This document shows, in pieces, positions 36,218 to 45,603 of a stretch of 64,000 bases of DNA. Numbering within the stretch: position 1 is the first letter of the stretch; each line of letters starts with the position of its first letter. A model generated the notes under the pieces. It ran no database searches and was not told the DNA's origin. It worked only from the letters and a program-made list of their open reading frames with translations. Made by a program: the position numbers and the translations under genes. This DNA is from VAZQ01 sp963821505. GTDB lineage: Bacteria; Pseudomonadota; Alphaproteobacteria; Rhizobiales; Xanthobacteraceae. The stretch lies in the NCBI GenBank assembly GCA_963821505.1, contig CAWGEH010000026.1, forward strand, positions 24,544 to 88,543, given 5' to 3'.

Positions 36218-36397
36218 TCAGTAGCCTTCGCTGCCGAAGTCGCGGCGCATCTGCAGGCGAACGTTCGCGTCCGGATCCTGTCCGAGGTTCTTGCCGCCCA
36301 CGATCACGTCGTCGGGCGACGCGGCCATGGCGGCGTGGGTGAAGGCCGGCGCAACGAAGGCGGTGGCCAGGGCCACAGCGGCGATGAACGTCTTCAT
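36218..36397 (-). CDS. Small secreted protein
   Basis: A 59-residue protein whose signal peptide (MKTFIAAVALATAFVAPAFT, cut after AMA) leaves a mature peptide of about 30 residues (ASPDDVIVGGKNLGQDPDAN, then a charged end). AGGAG lies 8 bp before the ATG at 36397, which decides this start over an upstream one. The function is unknown. Its promoter region contains a CRP-like palindrome at 36507. Confidence 0.6.
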   Translation of the reverse strand: MKTFIAAVALATAFVAPAFTHAAMAASPDDVIVGGKNLGQDPDANVRLQMRRDFGSEGY

Positions 36398-36506
36398 GTT
36401 ACGTCTCCTTGCTACGGATCCTTGTCCGTACCTTTGTGCATAGGCGGAAGCCGGAGGGGGCCAACGCCTGCTGGTCACCATATGCCACCGGTAATTGCAT
36501 CCGGCC

Positions 36507-36522
36507 TGTGATGTATCTCACA
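36507..36522. promoter_or_regulatory. Perfect CRP-type palindrome
   Basis: The 16-bp sequence TGTGATGTATCTCACA matches the CRP consensus TGTGA-N6-TCACA exactly. It lies in the divergent gap between the small secreted protein gene (start 36397) and the Kelch protein gene (start 36795), 110 bp upstream of the former. A CRP/FNR-family protein could control either gene. The rest of this 400-bp gap shows no gene. Confidence 0.55.
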
Positions 36523-36794
36523 GAGAGAGAAATTTGCTGCGCCGCCATGTGGCCCGGCGGCCGCCCCCCACCGGCCTGCAACCCGCGCTCGCAGGCGGAC
36601 CCCGGATCGCTTGGGCGCGCGCGGCAAGGAGCAGGGGGCGCCACGCACGGCCTGGTCGCCGGGACGTGTTGCGCCCCGCGCGAACGCCTGCCTATCCTTT
36701 GCTTCGGACTTGTCTCCGGGCTGGCGCGTCGCTCGCGCCGCAACACGAAGCCGACGAGAGCTTCGCAATCAACAACGCACGACGGGAGGTGAAG

Positions 36795-37886
36795 ATGACG
36801 TCATTGCGCCTGTGGCACGCCGCGTTCGGGGGCGCCATGCTGGCCGCCGCCTATGCAACGCCCACCGCTTTCGCGCAGGCCCCGGCGCCCGCCGCGCCGA
36901 GTGCGGCCAATCCCTGGTCCCAGGGCGCGCCGTTCCCGGAAGCGTCGGAGGAAGTGCTCGGCGCAACCGCCGGCGGCAAGTTCTACGTCTTCGCCGGCCT
37001 TGCGCCGGGCTGGAAGCCGAAGGCGATGGTGTTCGAATACGATCCCGCTTCCAATCAATGGACCAAGAAGCGGCCGATGCGGCTTGCCTCCCACCACGTC
37101 GCATTCGCCAGCCTGAACAACAAAATCTACGCCTTCGGCGGGTTCACCTATCCGGAGTCCGGCCCCCCCGGTTGGAGCCCGGTCAACAACGCCTGGGAAT
37201 ACGACCCGGCGACCGACGAATGGAAGGAGCTCGCGCCGATGCCGACCAAACGCGGCGCGGCCGCGGCCGGCGTCGCGAACGGCAAGATCTACGTCACCGG
37301 CGGCGCCAACTCGCTTCCCGGCGTGAACGAGAACGGCATCCATCCGGCGCGCCCGCACAACGTGATGCCGACGGTCGAGGAATACGACCCGGCGGCGAAT
37401 ACCTGGAAAACCGTCCGTCCGCTGCTGCTGGCGCGCAACCATCATGTGGCGGTCGGCGTCGGCGACAAGATCTATGTCATCGGCGGCCGGGTCGGCTCGG
37501 CCTTCATCTCCGGCACCAGCAACAATGTTGATCTGGTGGAGATGTACGACCCCGACACAAATCTATGGATGCCGCGCACGCGCATGCCGACGGCGCGCAG
37601 CGCGATCGGGGCCGGCGTCTACAACAACCAGATCCTCGTCGCCGGCGGCGAAGGCCAGGACCAGCGCTTCCTCGCTGCGTTCAAGGCGGTGGAAGCCTAT
37701 GACCCCGTCCTCAATCGCTGGCAGATGCTGCCGTCGATGCCGCACCCGCGCCATGGGCTTGCGGTGGGCGCCATCGGCAATCGCCTCTACACCGTGAGCG
37801 GCGACGGCCAGTCGGCCGCCAGCGGCATCGAGCATTCCGCCGTGGCCTTCAACGAGATCCTGCAGGTCGATCTGGTCCTGAAGTGA
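36795..37886 (+). CDS. Exported Kelch-repeat protein
   Basis: A 363-residue exported beta-propeller. The signal peptide ends near AFAQA (residue 28). Six Kelch motifs follow, each with a double glycine after hydrophobic residues and then spaced Tyr and Trp: KFYVFAGLAPGW, KIYAFGGFTYPE, KIYVTGGANSLPG, KIYVIGGRVGS, QILVAGGEGQ and RLYTVSGDGQS, with linking YDPASNQW and YDPATDEW. Such propellers bind proteins or sugars; some relatives are mutarotase-like epimerases. GGGAGGTGAAG precedes the start at 36795. The role is unknown. Confidence 0.85.
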   Translation: MTSLRLWHAAFGGAMLAAAYATPTAFAQAPAPAAPSAANPWSQGAPFPEASEEVLGATAGGKFYVFAGLAPGWKPKAMVFEYDPASNQWTKKRPMRLASHHVAFASLNNKIYAFGGFTYPESGPPGWSPVNNAWEYDPATDEWKELAPMPTKRGAAAAGVANGKIYVTGGANSLPGVNENGIHPARPHNVMPTVEEYDPAANTWKTVRPLLLARNHHVAVGVGDKIYVIGGRVGSAFISGTSNNVDLVEMYDPDTNLWMPRTRMPTARSAIGAGVYNNQILVAGGEGQDQRFLAAFKAVEAYDPVLNRWQMLPSMPHPRHGLAVGAIGNRLYTVSGDGQSAASGIEHSAVAFNEILQVDLVLK

Positions 37887-38014
37887 CAGCGGACGACCGA
37901 GGACCGCCAACGGCGGATGGTGGCGCGGCCGCGTCGGGCGTCTTCCGGCGCGGGCCATTGTAAACAACAATGAAATAACAACGGAGCCGAGGGGTCCGCG
38001 ATCGGCTGCGCCAG

Positions 38015-38041
38015 GAGAGACAGAGAGACAGAGAGACAGAA
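38015..38041. repeat. Simple tandem repeat, GAGAGACA type
   Basis: Three direct copies of the 8-mer GAGAGACA, extended by one A, in the gap between the Kelch gene and nrdJ. It has no visible partner sequence and may be replication slippage. Confidence 0.6.
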
Positions 38042-38162
38042 GGGGACCGCCCTCCCATTCCCTCGCCACGCATGTGATCGCGCCGCAGCGCGGGGATCGG
38101 CGGCGTGCCCGCCGGGCATGCCCAGTTTCCGGATTGCTCGAGCGTTGCGCGCGGCCTCCCCC

Positions 38163-38220
38163 GCCCGCTGCCTCCACCCGCTGCCTCCACCCGCTGCCTT
38201 CCACGCGCCGCCTTGCACGC
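38163..38220. repeat. Simple tandem repeats, CCCGCTGCCTCCA type
   Basis: Three copies of a 13-bp unit (CCCGCTGCCTCCA, the last one slightly changed) are followed by two copies of CGCGCCGCCTT-CA. All lie in the noncoding gap upstream of nrdJ. Reading frames through it are repetitive and unlikely to be translated. Confidence 0.55.
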
Positions 38221-39044
38221 GCCGCCTTCCCACGCGCTGCCGAACGCGGAAGCGCAGCCGGCGGAATGGCCCATGCACAATTTTGGAGGATGCGTTAGTC
38301 GTAGGTGATTCGTGTAACGCGTGTCCATAGCAAAATGAGCGGCGCGCGCCTTCCCTCCCGCCTCCTCGTGCCGGGGGAGAGAATCGCCGGGGCCAATCCG
38401 GTCGATGCGCGCGAATTCGGGCAAACTAGCCGTGCAGGCCCGCTGCGCTGCGGACCGCCGGTTGCGACGGCCGCCCTTTGCGGGGGTGGCGGCGGCCCCC
38501 GCCCGACCGGCGCGAAGGGCTCCGGTGCGCAGATTTGTCGCTTGACAACAATTTCATGACAACGCCCGCGCCGCTGCTGTGGACGGGAGGCTTCCGAATC
38601 CGCCGCCGATATCCGATACTTGCCGCACCGCACCTGAGTCGCCCCCGTATTTCACAGCTTCGCACTACATTTAGCAGTTTGTTTACGGGCGCCATACTAA
38701 GCCTTGACGAGCGACAGGGGCCGGCTTAGCTTTTGAAAGTTCGGCGCGAGTGGTTCGAAGTCCCGCCGGGCGCTCTCCTGAAAGGGTCTGCGTAACCGCT
38801 CTGCCTGCCGCAACGGCTGTCGGAGAGAGGCTCTCTGTTGCCGCAAGGGACGAGCGCGCCGGCGACGTGCCGCAACAAATCCGGGCCCACGCAAGGGCTT
38901 CGGAACAAGGCGTTGAACAGACCTGAAACGAGCCAGTCCGAGCGCGGCCGGGAGGCCAGGGTCGCGTCGCGGGTACCGCGTCGGCAGCCTATATTAGCGG
39001 GGTTCCCCCGCCGGGCGGCCGCGCCAACGACAAAGGGGCAAACA

Positions 39045-42000
39045 ATGCGGATTGAGCGGCGATACACCAAGGCAGGACAGTCCCCCTACGCGGACATCGC
39101 GTTCCGGCTGACCGCGAGCGAGATTCGCAACCCCGACGGCTCGGTGGTGTTCCGCGCCGACGACGTCGAGGTGCCCACCTCCTGGTCGCAGGTCGCCGCC
39201 GACGTGCTGGCGCAAAAATATTTCCGCAAGGCCGGGGTGCCGGCGCGGCTGAGGAAGGTCGAGGAGGAGACCGTCCCGTCGTGGCTGTGGCGCTCGACCG
39301 CGGACGAGACCGCGCTGCAGGAGCTGCCGGAAAAAGAGCGCAGCACCGGCGAGCGCTCGTCCAAGCAGGTGTTCGAGCGGCTCGCCGGCACCTGGACCTA
39401 TTGGGGCTGGAAGGGCGGCTATTTCGATTCGGAGGAGGACGCGCGCGCCTTCTTCGACGAGCTCGTCTGCATGCTGGCGATGCAGATGGCGGCGCCGAAC
39501 TCGCCGCAATGGTTCAACACCGGCTTGTTCTGGGCCTACGGCATCGACGGGCCGAGCCAGGGGCACTTCTACGTCGACTTCAAGACCGGCAAGCTCGTGA
39601 AGTCGAAGTCCGCCTACGAGCATCCGCAGCCGCACGCCTGCTTCATTCAGTCGATCGCCGACGATCTCGTCAACGAAGGCGGGATCATGGATCTGTGGGT
39701 ACGCGAGGCGCGGCTGTTCAAATACGGCTCCGGCACCGGCTCGAACTTCTCGCGCCTGCGCGGCGAGGGTGAACGCCTCGCCGGCGGCGGCAAGTCCTCC
39801 GGCCTGATGAGCTTCCTCAAGATCGGCGACCGCGCCGCGGGCGCCATCAAGTCGGGCGGCACCACGCGCCGCGCCGCCAAGATGGTGATCGTCGATACCG
39901 ACCATCCCGACATCGAGCAGTTCATCGACTGGAAGGTGATCGAGGAGCAGAAGGTCGCCGCCCTCGTCACCGGTTCCAAGATCAACCAGAAGCACCTCAA
40001 GCTGATCCTCAAAGCCTGCGTGAACTGCGAGGGCTCGGGCGACGACTGCTTCGATCCGGAGAAGAACCCGGTGCTGCGGCGCGAGATCAAGGCCGCGCGC
40101 AAGAACCATGTGCCGGACAACCTGATCAAGCGCGTGATCCAGTTCGCCAAGCAGGGCTACAGCGACATCCATTTCCCGGTCTACGACACCGACTGGGATT
40201 CGGACGCCTACCTCACCGTCTCCGGGCAGAACTCCAACAATTCGGTGCGCGTCACCGACGAGTTCCTCAAGGCGGTCGAGTCCGATGCCGACTGGGACCT
40301 GTTCTGGCGCACCAAGCCGGGCAAGATCGCCAAGACGATCAAAGCGAAAGATCTGTGGGAGAAGATCGGCCACGCCGCCTGGGCCTGCGCCGATCCCGGC
40401 CTGCAGTACCACACCACGGTGAACGACTGGCACACCTGCCCGGCCTCGGGGCCGATCCGCGCCAGCAATCCGTGCTCGGAATACATGTTCCTCGACGATA
40501 CCGCGTGCAATCTCGCCTCGATGAACCTGCTCGCGTTCCGCGACAGCGCGACGCGGCAGTTCGACCTCGACGGCTACGAGCACGCGGTGCGGCTGTGGAC
40601 CGTCGTGCTCGAAATCTCGGTGCTGATGGCGCAGTTCCCCTCGCGCGAGATCGCGACCCTGTCCTACGAATTCCGCACGCTCGGGCTGGGCTACGCCAAT
40701 CTCGGCGGCCTGCTGATGTCGTCGGGCCTGTCCTACGATTCGGACGCCGGCCGCCAGATCGCGGGCTCGCTCACCGCCATCATGACCGGGGTGAGCTACG
40801 CCACCTCGGCCGAGATGGCGGGGCTCCTCGGCGCCTTCCCCGGCTACCGGAAGAACCGCGAGCACATGCTGCGCGTCATCCGCAACCACCGGCGCGCCGC
40901 CCACGGCGAGCGCACCGGCTATGAGAGGGTCGCGACCCCGCCGGTGCCGCTCGACCACAAGGCCTGCCCCGACCCGCGCATGGTCGAGCATGCCGAGCGC
41001 GCCTGGGACCGCGCGCTCGCGCTCGGCGAGCGGCACGGCTATCGCAACGCGCAGGTCTCGGTGATCGCGCCGACCGGCACCATCGGCCTGGTGATGGACT
41101 GCGACACCACGGGGATCGAGCCCGACTTCGCCCTGGTCAAGTTCAAGAAGCTCGCCGGCGGCGGCTACTTCAAGATCATTAACCGCGCGGTGCCGGAGGC
41201 GCTGCGCGTGCTCGGCTACTCGGAATCGCAGATCGCCGAGATCGAGGCCTACGCGGTCGGCCACGGCAGCCTCGGGCAGGCGCCCGGCATCAACCACACC
41301 ACGCTCAAGCAGAAAGGCTTCACGCCGGAGGCGATCGAGAAGGTGGAGAAGGCGCTGCCCACCGCCTTCGACATCAAGTTCGCCTTCAACAAGTGGACGC
41401 TCGGCGAGGAGTTCGTGGCCAAGCTCGGCCTTCCGCCCGAAAAGCTCGCCGATCCGCGCTTCGACCTGCTTTCCGCGCTCGGCTTCACCAGGCGCGAGAT
41501 CGAGGCCGCCAACATCCACGTCTGCGGCGCGATGACGGTCGAAGGCGCCCCGCATCTTAAGGCCGAGCACTATCCGGTGTTCGACTGCGCCAATCCCTGC
41601 GGGCGCAACGGCAAGCGCTATCTCTCGGTCGAGAGCCACATCCGCATGATGGCGGCGGCGCAGCCCTTCATCTCGGGCGCGATCTCCAAGACCATCAACA
41701 TGCCCAACGACGCCACCGTCGAGGACTGCAAGGCCGCGTATCTCCTCTCCTGGAAGCTCGCGCTCAAGGCCAACGCGCTCTACCGCGACGGCTCCAAGCT
41801 CTCGCAGCCGCTGCAAAGCCAGCTCATCGCCGACGAGGACGAGGACGACGACGTCATCGAGGCCTTCATCGAGAAGCCGACCGCCGCGCGCGCCTCGGCG
41901 CTGGCGGAGAAGGTGGTGGAGCGGGTGGTCGAGCGCATGGTGATCATGCGCGAGCGCGAGCGCATGCCCGACCGCCGCAAGGGCTACACGCAGAAGGCGG

Positions 42001-42807
42001 TGGTCGGCGGCCACAAGGTCTACCTGCGCACCGGCGAATACGACGACGGCCGGCTGGGCGAGATCTTCATCGACATGCACAAGGAGGGCGCGGCGCTGCG
42101 CTCGCTCCTCAACAACTTCGCGATCGCGGTCTCGCTCGGCCTGCAATACGGCGTGCCGCTCGAGGAATACGTCGACGCCTTCACCTTCACGCGCTTCGAG
42201 CCGTCCGGCCCCGTGCAGGGCAACGACTTCGATCAAATACGCCACCTCGATCCTGGACTACGTCTTCCGCGAGCTAGCGGTGAGCTACCTCGAGCGCTTC
42301 GACCTCGCCCATGTCGATCCGACCGACAGCGGCTTCGACGCGCTCGGCAAGGGCGTGGAGGAAGGCAAGCCCGGCGGGACGGCGGCGACGAGATACGTCT
42401 CCAGGGGCCTCACGCGCTCGCGCACGGACAAGCTTTCGGTTCTGGCAGGAGGTGCGACGACCTCCTCCGCCCCACCCTCCTCCCTCGCGGGAGAGGGTCG
42501 GGGTGGGGGGAAGGTCACCGCCTTCGGCGGCCGCGAGCCGCGCGCGGAAATCTCCGGCACCGCCGCGCTGAAAGCCGAGCCCGAGCACAAGCTCTCGCCC
42601 GCCGAGCAGCTCGAGCAGCAGCACCTGCCGCTCGCGCGCAGCGAGGCACGGGCGGACGCGCGGGCGATGGCCGCCGAGAAGCGCGCCGAGGCCAAGGCCA
42701 AGGGCTACGAAGGCGAAGCCTGCGGCGAATGCGGCAACTTCACCTTGGTGCGCAACGGCACCTGCCTCAAGTGCGACACGTGCGGTGGGACCACGGGGTG
42801 TAGTTAG
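39045..42807 (+). pseudogene. nrdJ: Vitamin B12-dependent (class II) ribonucleotide reductase, frameshifted
   Basis: NrdJ makes deoxyribonucleotides with adenosylcobalamin. The main frame from ATG 39045 (after AAAGGGGCA) carries the family start MRIERRYTKAG, MQMAAPNSPQWFNTGLF, the active-site region SNPCSEYMFLDDTACNLASM and VIAPTGTIGLVMDCDTTG, up to FEPSGPVQGND. The C-terminal frame resumes at SIKYAT (just before SYLERFDLAHVDPTD) and ends with the zinc-ribbon CGECGNFTLVRNGTCLKCDTC. The frame changes at 42228-42229, where dropping one T of GACTTCGATC restores about 1253 residues, the usual length. An essential gene broken this way suggests a sequence error. The C-terminal part also has an in-frame palindromic insertion at 42470. 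Confidence 0.88.
42470..42509 (+). repeat. Palindromic insertion inside the nrdJ coding region
   Basis: A 40-bp imperfect palindrome (core CTCCCTCGCGGGAG, outer arms CCCACCC and GGGTGGG) sits in frame in the variable linker of NrdJ, before the C-terminal zinc ribbon. It encodes a Ser/Pro/Gly stretch (SSAPPSSLAGEGRGGG). The sequence looks like an intergenic palindromic element that inserted into a tolerant part of the gene. Confidence 0.6.
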
Positions 42808-42834
42808 ACAGAAGCCAAGCCGTAACAACAGCGA

Positions 42835-42869
42835 AGGGCGATCGGTCACTCCGATCGCCCTTTTTGTTT
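42835..42869 (+). terminator. Rho-independent terminator after nrdJ
   Basis: A perfect 10-bp stem (GGGCGATCGG pairing with CCGATCGCCC) with a 5-base loop is followed by TTTTTGTTT. It lies 28 bp after the nrdJ stop and in front of the HEAGH protein gene, separating the two transcripts. Confidence 0.9.
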
Positions 42870-42905
42870 AACCTTGCTGGGGTGCGATAGCTAACGCATT
42901 GTTCG

Positions 42906-43364
42906 ATGACGAACTCACATCGCCGAGGAGTGGCATATCACGAGGCCGGTCACGCCGTTGCGGCTTCGGCCTTGGGCCTGCGAGTGAAGAAAATACAGAT
43001 CGAATTCGACGGCGACGCTTCCCCCGGAGGGATAAGCATTGAGCCTCCCGCCAAAGAGCTATCGACGGTTGACAGGATAGCAATTTGCTTCGCATCCGAG
43101 GCTGCGGCGGAGATCTTCGATGCGCCTATGAAACCTAAGTCCTATTGGGCTGACCGTTACCAAGCGGACAAATTGACAGAAGGTCTAGACGATGAATCAA
43201 AATCGGCTCTTAAGCACGAGGGCTATCAACGCGCCGTTGAGCTTTTGACCGCAAACAGGGAACAAGTAGTCAAAGTGGCGGAATATCTAATCGAGAATTG
43301 CAAGATAGATCACAACGCAGGCTTCGAATTGCTGGATTTGAGCGACGCGCTTATAGCCGAATAA
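42906..43364 (+). CDS. Minimal M41-like HEAGH protein
   Basis: A 152-residue cytosolic protein with the zinc-protease motif YHEAGHAVAA at residues 11-20, as in the protease domain of FtsH (M41), but with no AAA ATPase and no membrane helix. The rest is helical (STVDRIAICFASEAAAEIFD, DHNAGFELLDLSDALI). The usual downstream third ligand is not obvious; an aspartate in the later helices could serve. The base composition is poorer in GC than its neighbours, which hints at acquisition. Whether it cleaves peptides or only binds metal cannot be told. Confidence 0.65.
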   Translation: MTNSHRRGVAYHEAGHAVAASALGLRVKKIQIEFDGDASPGGISIEPPAKELSTVDRIAICFASEAAAEIFDAPMKPKSYWADRYQADKLTEGLDDESKSALKHEGYQRAVELLTANREQVVKVAEYLIENCKIDHNAGFELLDLSDALIAE

Positions 43365-43428
43365 ATCGGCCGCGGTGCCGGACACCAGCCTCGCCTAGGT
43401 CCCGATCTTTCGACGACGTTTTTGCGGG

Positions 43429-43647
43429 CTACCGGCCGCCGGCCGGGCCGCCCTTGATGATCGTCCCGGCAGCGTCGAACACGAGCTGGCTGGTTTGGGA
43501 AGTCAGGGGAGTGACGGGGATATTCTCGAAATCATTACAGGTGATGAAGAACCCATGCTGGAACGTACACGATGCGAGCAGGGATGCAGCCAGGATGACG
43601 AAGGGCGCCAGGAAACCCGACCGCAGGGATAGACGCTTCGTGGTCAT
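43429..43647 (-). CDS. Small lipoprotein
   Basis: A 72-residue protein with a lipoprotein signal peptide: basic start MTTKRLSLRSG, a hydrophobic core and the lipobox LLASC at residues 24-28. The mature part is short (TFQHGFFITCNDFENIPVTP) and ends GGPAGGR. GAAGGAAG precedes the start at 43647. It should be anchored to the inner or outer membrane. The function is unknown. Confidence 0.6.
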   Translation of the reverse strand: MTTKRLSLRSGFLAPFVILAASLLASCTFQHGFFITCNDFENIPVTPLTSQTSQLVFDAAGTIIKGGPAGGR

Positions 43648-43870
43648 CGCGATCTTCCTTCGCCGATCTTTTTGAGCCGATTGATCTTGCACCCCGCACG
43701 CGTGGCGCGTGTGTGAGGAGCTTCATACCGGGGACGTGGTTTAGGTGGCGAGATGCCGGCGGCGTGCGCGCAGGCGATCTTGTTGCCTGTGCTGCATCCG
43801 GACGAACCCGACGCACGTATCAAACGTGCCAACCCCCACGCTCGCGAAGCCCCGCAAGGGAGGTCGAGTC

Positions 43871-44422
43871 ATGCGCGCGCTTGCAAAATACGGCCTGACC
43901 ACCGTGCTCGTCACCTCGGCCGTCGTGTCCAACCTTCTCCTCGCGCTGTCGGTCCTGTCGAGCGCGGATGCGCAAGGGCGCGGGCGCCAGGGGGAAAGCC
44001 TCGACTGGCAGACGTTCCTGGTTCCCGAGTTCGGGACCACGGTGGAATATCCCGCCGACATCTTCTCGGTGCCGGACGGGAAGGCGGACAAGGGACTTGG
44101 CCAGCGCTTCAACAGCGCCGACGGGCGCTCCGTGCTCACCATCTACGCCCGCGAGAACGAGGACGACGATACGCCGGCGAGCTACCTGAGGAAGAATCTG
44201 CGCGTCGCACGATCCAGCCTCGATTACGAGCGGGTCACGCGCTCCTTCTTCGCGATCTCCTCGGAGCACCAGGACATCGTGCTCTACAGCCGGTGCAATT
44301 TCTCCACCGACGCCGGCGGAGCGATCCATTGCTTCGACCTGGTCTATCCGCGGGAGGACAAGCGCGCCTGGGACAGCATCGTCACCCGCATCAGCCGCTC
44401 GCTGCGTCCGCTCGAAAGCTAG
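43871..44422 (+). CDS. Exported protein of unknown function
   Basis: A 183-residue exported protein. The N-terminus (residues 1-36) is a signal peptide ending near SSADAQ. The mature part starts with a Gly/Arg-rich piece and continues with a compact alpha/beta domain (FLVPEFGTTVEYPADIFSVP, LTIYARENEDDDTPASYLRK, KRAWDSIVTRISRSLRPLES). I do not recognise the family. GGGAGGTCGA precedes the ATG at 43871. Its TAG stop lies at the edge of the next repeat element. Confidence 0.6.
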   Translation: MRALAKYGLTTVLVTSAVVSNLLLALSVLSSADAQGRGRQGESLDWQTFLVPEFGTTVEYPADIFSVPDGKADKGLGQRFNSADGRSVLTIYARENEDDDTPASYLRKNLRVARSSLDYERVTRSFFAISSEHQDIVLYSRCNFSTDAGGAIHCFDLVYPREDKRAWDSIVTRISRSLRPLES

Positions 44423-44525
44423 CGCGCATCCCGATTGGATCGAATCGTGATGCGCTCTAGATTCTTCGATTTTGTGCATGTTCTGTTCGGAAAACCGGTT
44501 CCCACTTTTCCGGAACATGCGCTAG
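44420..44525 (+). repeat. Two-hairpin intergenic repeat, copy 5 of 5
   Basis: The same unit as at 10992 and 26195 with its first bases altered; it begins at the TAG stop codon of the preceding gene and ends GGAACATGCGCTAG. As with copy 3, the gene end and repeat end coincide. Confidence 0.8.
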
Positions 44526-44580
44526 CGCACTTTCCACCTGTATCTAACCGCACGTGCAACGTCATGGCCGCGCTCGGCAC

Positions 44581-44858
44581 TGCAAGTCGGGTCTATCTAC
44601 CCGACTTGCAGCGCTTTCATCGTGCGGAACGCGGGCAAGCCCGCGTTCCGGTGCCATCCACGTCTTCAATGCAATGCAGGCCCTAAAAGACGTGGATGCC
44701 CGCGACAAGCGCGGGCATGACGGAGAGGGCGATGCCACTGAAATCTGCTGTGGCGCGTGGAGCAACGCCGCGAGCTCGGTGAACTTCCTCTCCCACCCGA
44801 AATCGGGTTTACCCGAGCTCGGGATTTGAAGCTGGCCGAAGTCGGATAAATCCGACTT
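44581..44858. repeat. Cluster of six inverted repeats
   Basis: Six separate hairpins lie within 280 bp: TGCAAGTCGGG/CCCGACTTGCA (44581-44610), GGAACGCGGG/CCCGCGTTCC (44626-44649), CATCCACGTCTT/AAGACGTGGATG (44655-44698), GCCCGC/GCGGGC (44698-44717), CCCGAGCTCGGG with flanking repeats (44796-44823), and AAGTCGGA/TCCGACTT (44839-44858). No gene overlaps them. The stretch looks like a mosaic of inserted palindromes between an exported protein gene and a minus-strand Ala/Pro-rich gene. Confidence 0.7.
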
Positions 44859-44901
44859 GGGTTGGGAGGACGACGAGCGGGGGGCAGCCCCAAGCAGCGG
44901 A

Positions 44902-45603
44902 CTAGAAGAACGAGCGGGGTCCGTTGGACCGACTGGCGTGACCGCCGTAGGAGCGAGCGCCGTAGGGCCGACCCCCGTTGAACCCACCCGAGAAGAAATC
45001 CCAGAAATTTTGCGGCGCTCTGGCCGCTCGCTCGCGTGCCACGCGCTTGTGGGCCGGCTTCTTCGGTTCCACGGCGTTGGTCTTTTCCGCGCTGTCCGCG
45101 GTCGCCATCGGCGTCTCTGCCGGCGCGATTGCCGCCGCCGCTACCGGGGCCGCGGTCGGCGCCGCTGCCGGGGTCATTGCCGGTATCGTGGCCGGCCCCT
45201 GTGCCGCCGCCACTGCCGGTGCCGCGCTCGGCGCCACTATCAGCGTCATTGCCGGGATCGCGGCCGGCGCCGCTGCCGGGGATGTTGCCGCCGTCGCTGC
45301 CGGCACCGCTTTCGCCGCCGGCGCGGCTTTCGCTGCCGGCGTCGCTTTCGGTGCCGGCGCTGCCGGCATCGCGGCGGTCGACGCCGGCGATCTTGAGGCG
45401 ACAGGAGGCAGCGGTACCGGGTTGGCCCGAGCCGCAAACGCCGCGGCCGAGTACGGCAGCACGGGGTCGGGCGGCGGCTGGTTTTTGGCCAGGGAGGGCT
45501 CTACCAGTGAACGAAAGCCGACGGCGCAGACGACATATACGCCAAGGCAGGCCCCGACCGTTAACAGGACGGACGGTCGCCGATGATGCTGTAAGGTCCC
45601 CAC
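44902..45603 (-). CDS. Ala/Pro-rich exported or membrane-anchored protein
   Basis: A protein of about 233 residues. The likely start is a GTG at 45603 (or 45609), giving VGTLQHHRRPSVLLTVGACL with one hydrophobic helix near residues 12-30. A long repetitive Ala/Pro segment follows (AAPAPKATPAAKAAPAAKAV). The C-terminus is distinctive: FWDFFSGGFNGGRPYGARSY and then SNGPRSFF. It may be a membrane-anchored low-complexity protein facing the periplasm. The open frame continues far upstream but that part is a shadow of the YcaQ-like gene. Confidence 0.5.
   Translation of the reverse strand: MGTLQHHRRPSVLLTVGACLGVYVVCAVGFRSLVEPSLAKNQPPPDPVLPYSAAAFAARANPVPLPPVASRSPASTAAMPAAPAPKATPAAKAAPAAKAVPAATAATSPAAAPAAIPAMTLIVAPSAAPAVAAAQGPATIPAMTPAAAPTAAPVAAAAIAPAETPMATADSAEKTNAVEPKKPAHKRVARERAARAPQNFWDFFSGGFNGGRPYGARSYGGHASRSNGPRSFF

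Larger units (their letters stand above)
37887..39044. other. Long gap upstream of nrdJ
   Basis: About 1.16 kb without a credible gene. It contains two low-complexity tandem repeats (annotated separately), a short AT-rich stretch near 38640-38695, and a TTGACA box at 38543. This stretch probably holds the nrdJ promoter and a long leader. A B12 riboswitch was looked for because NrdJ uses coenzyme B12, but its conserved box was not seen. Confidence 0.4.

Noticed and set aside
37967..37985. A small hairpin CATTGT-ACAATG after the Kelch gene as a terminator
   Set aside because: The stem is only 6 bp and A-rich sequence rather than a T-run follows on the plus strand.
38750..38775. A tRNA T-loop-like GGTTCGAAGTCCC
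   Set aside because: No acceptor stem, D-arm or anticodon arm could be folded around it.
38300..39044. A possible B12 riboswitch upstream of nrdJ
   Set aside because: The conserved B12-box was not found; the stretch is only GC-rich with simple repeats.
38994..42245. A 1083-codon open frame on the minus strand opposite nrdJ
   Set aside because: It mirrors the codon pattern of the conserved nrdJ gene; the product is Arg/His/Leu-rich with no motif. High-GC shadow frame.
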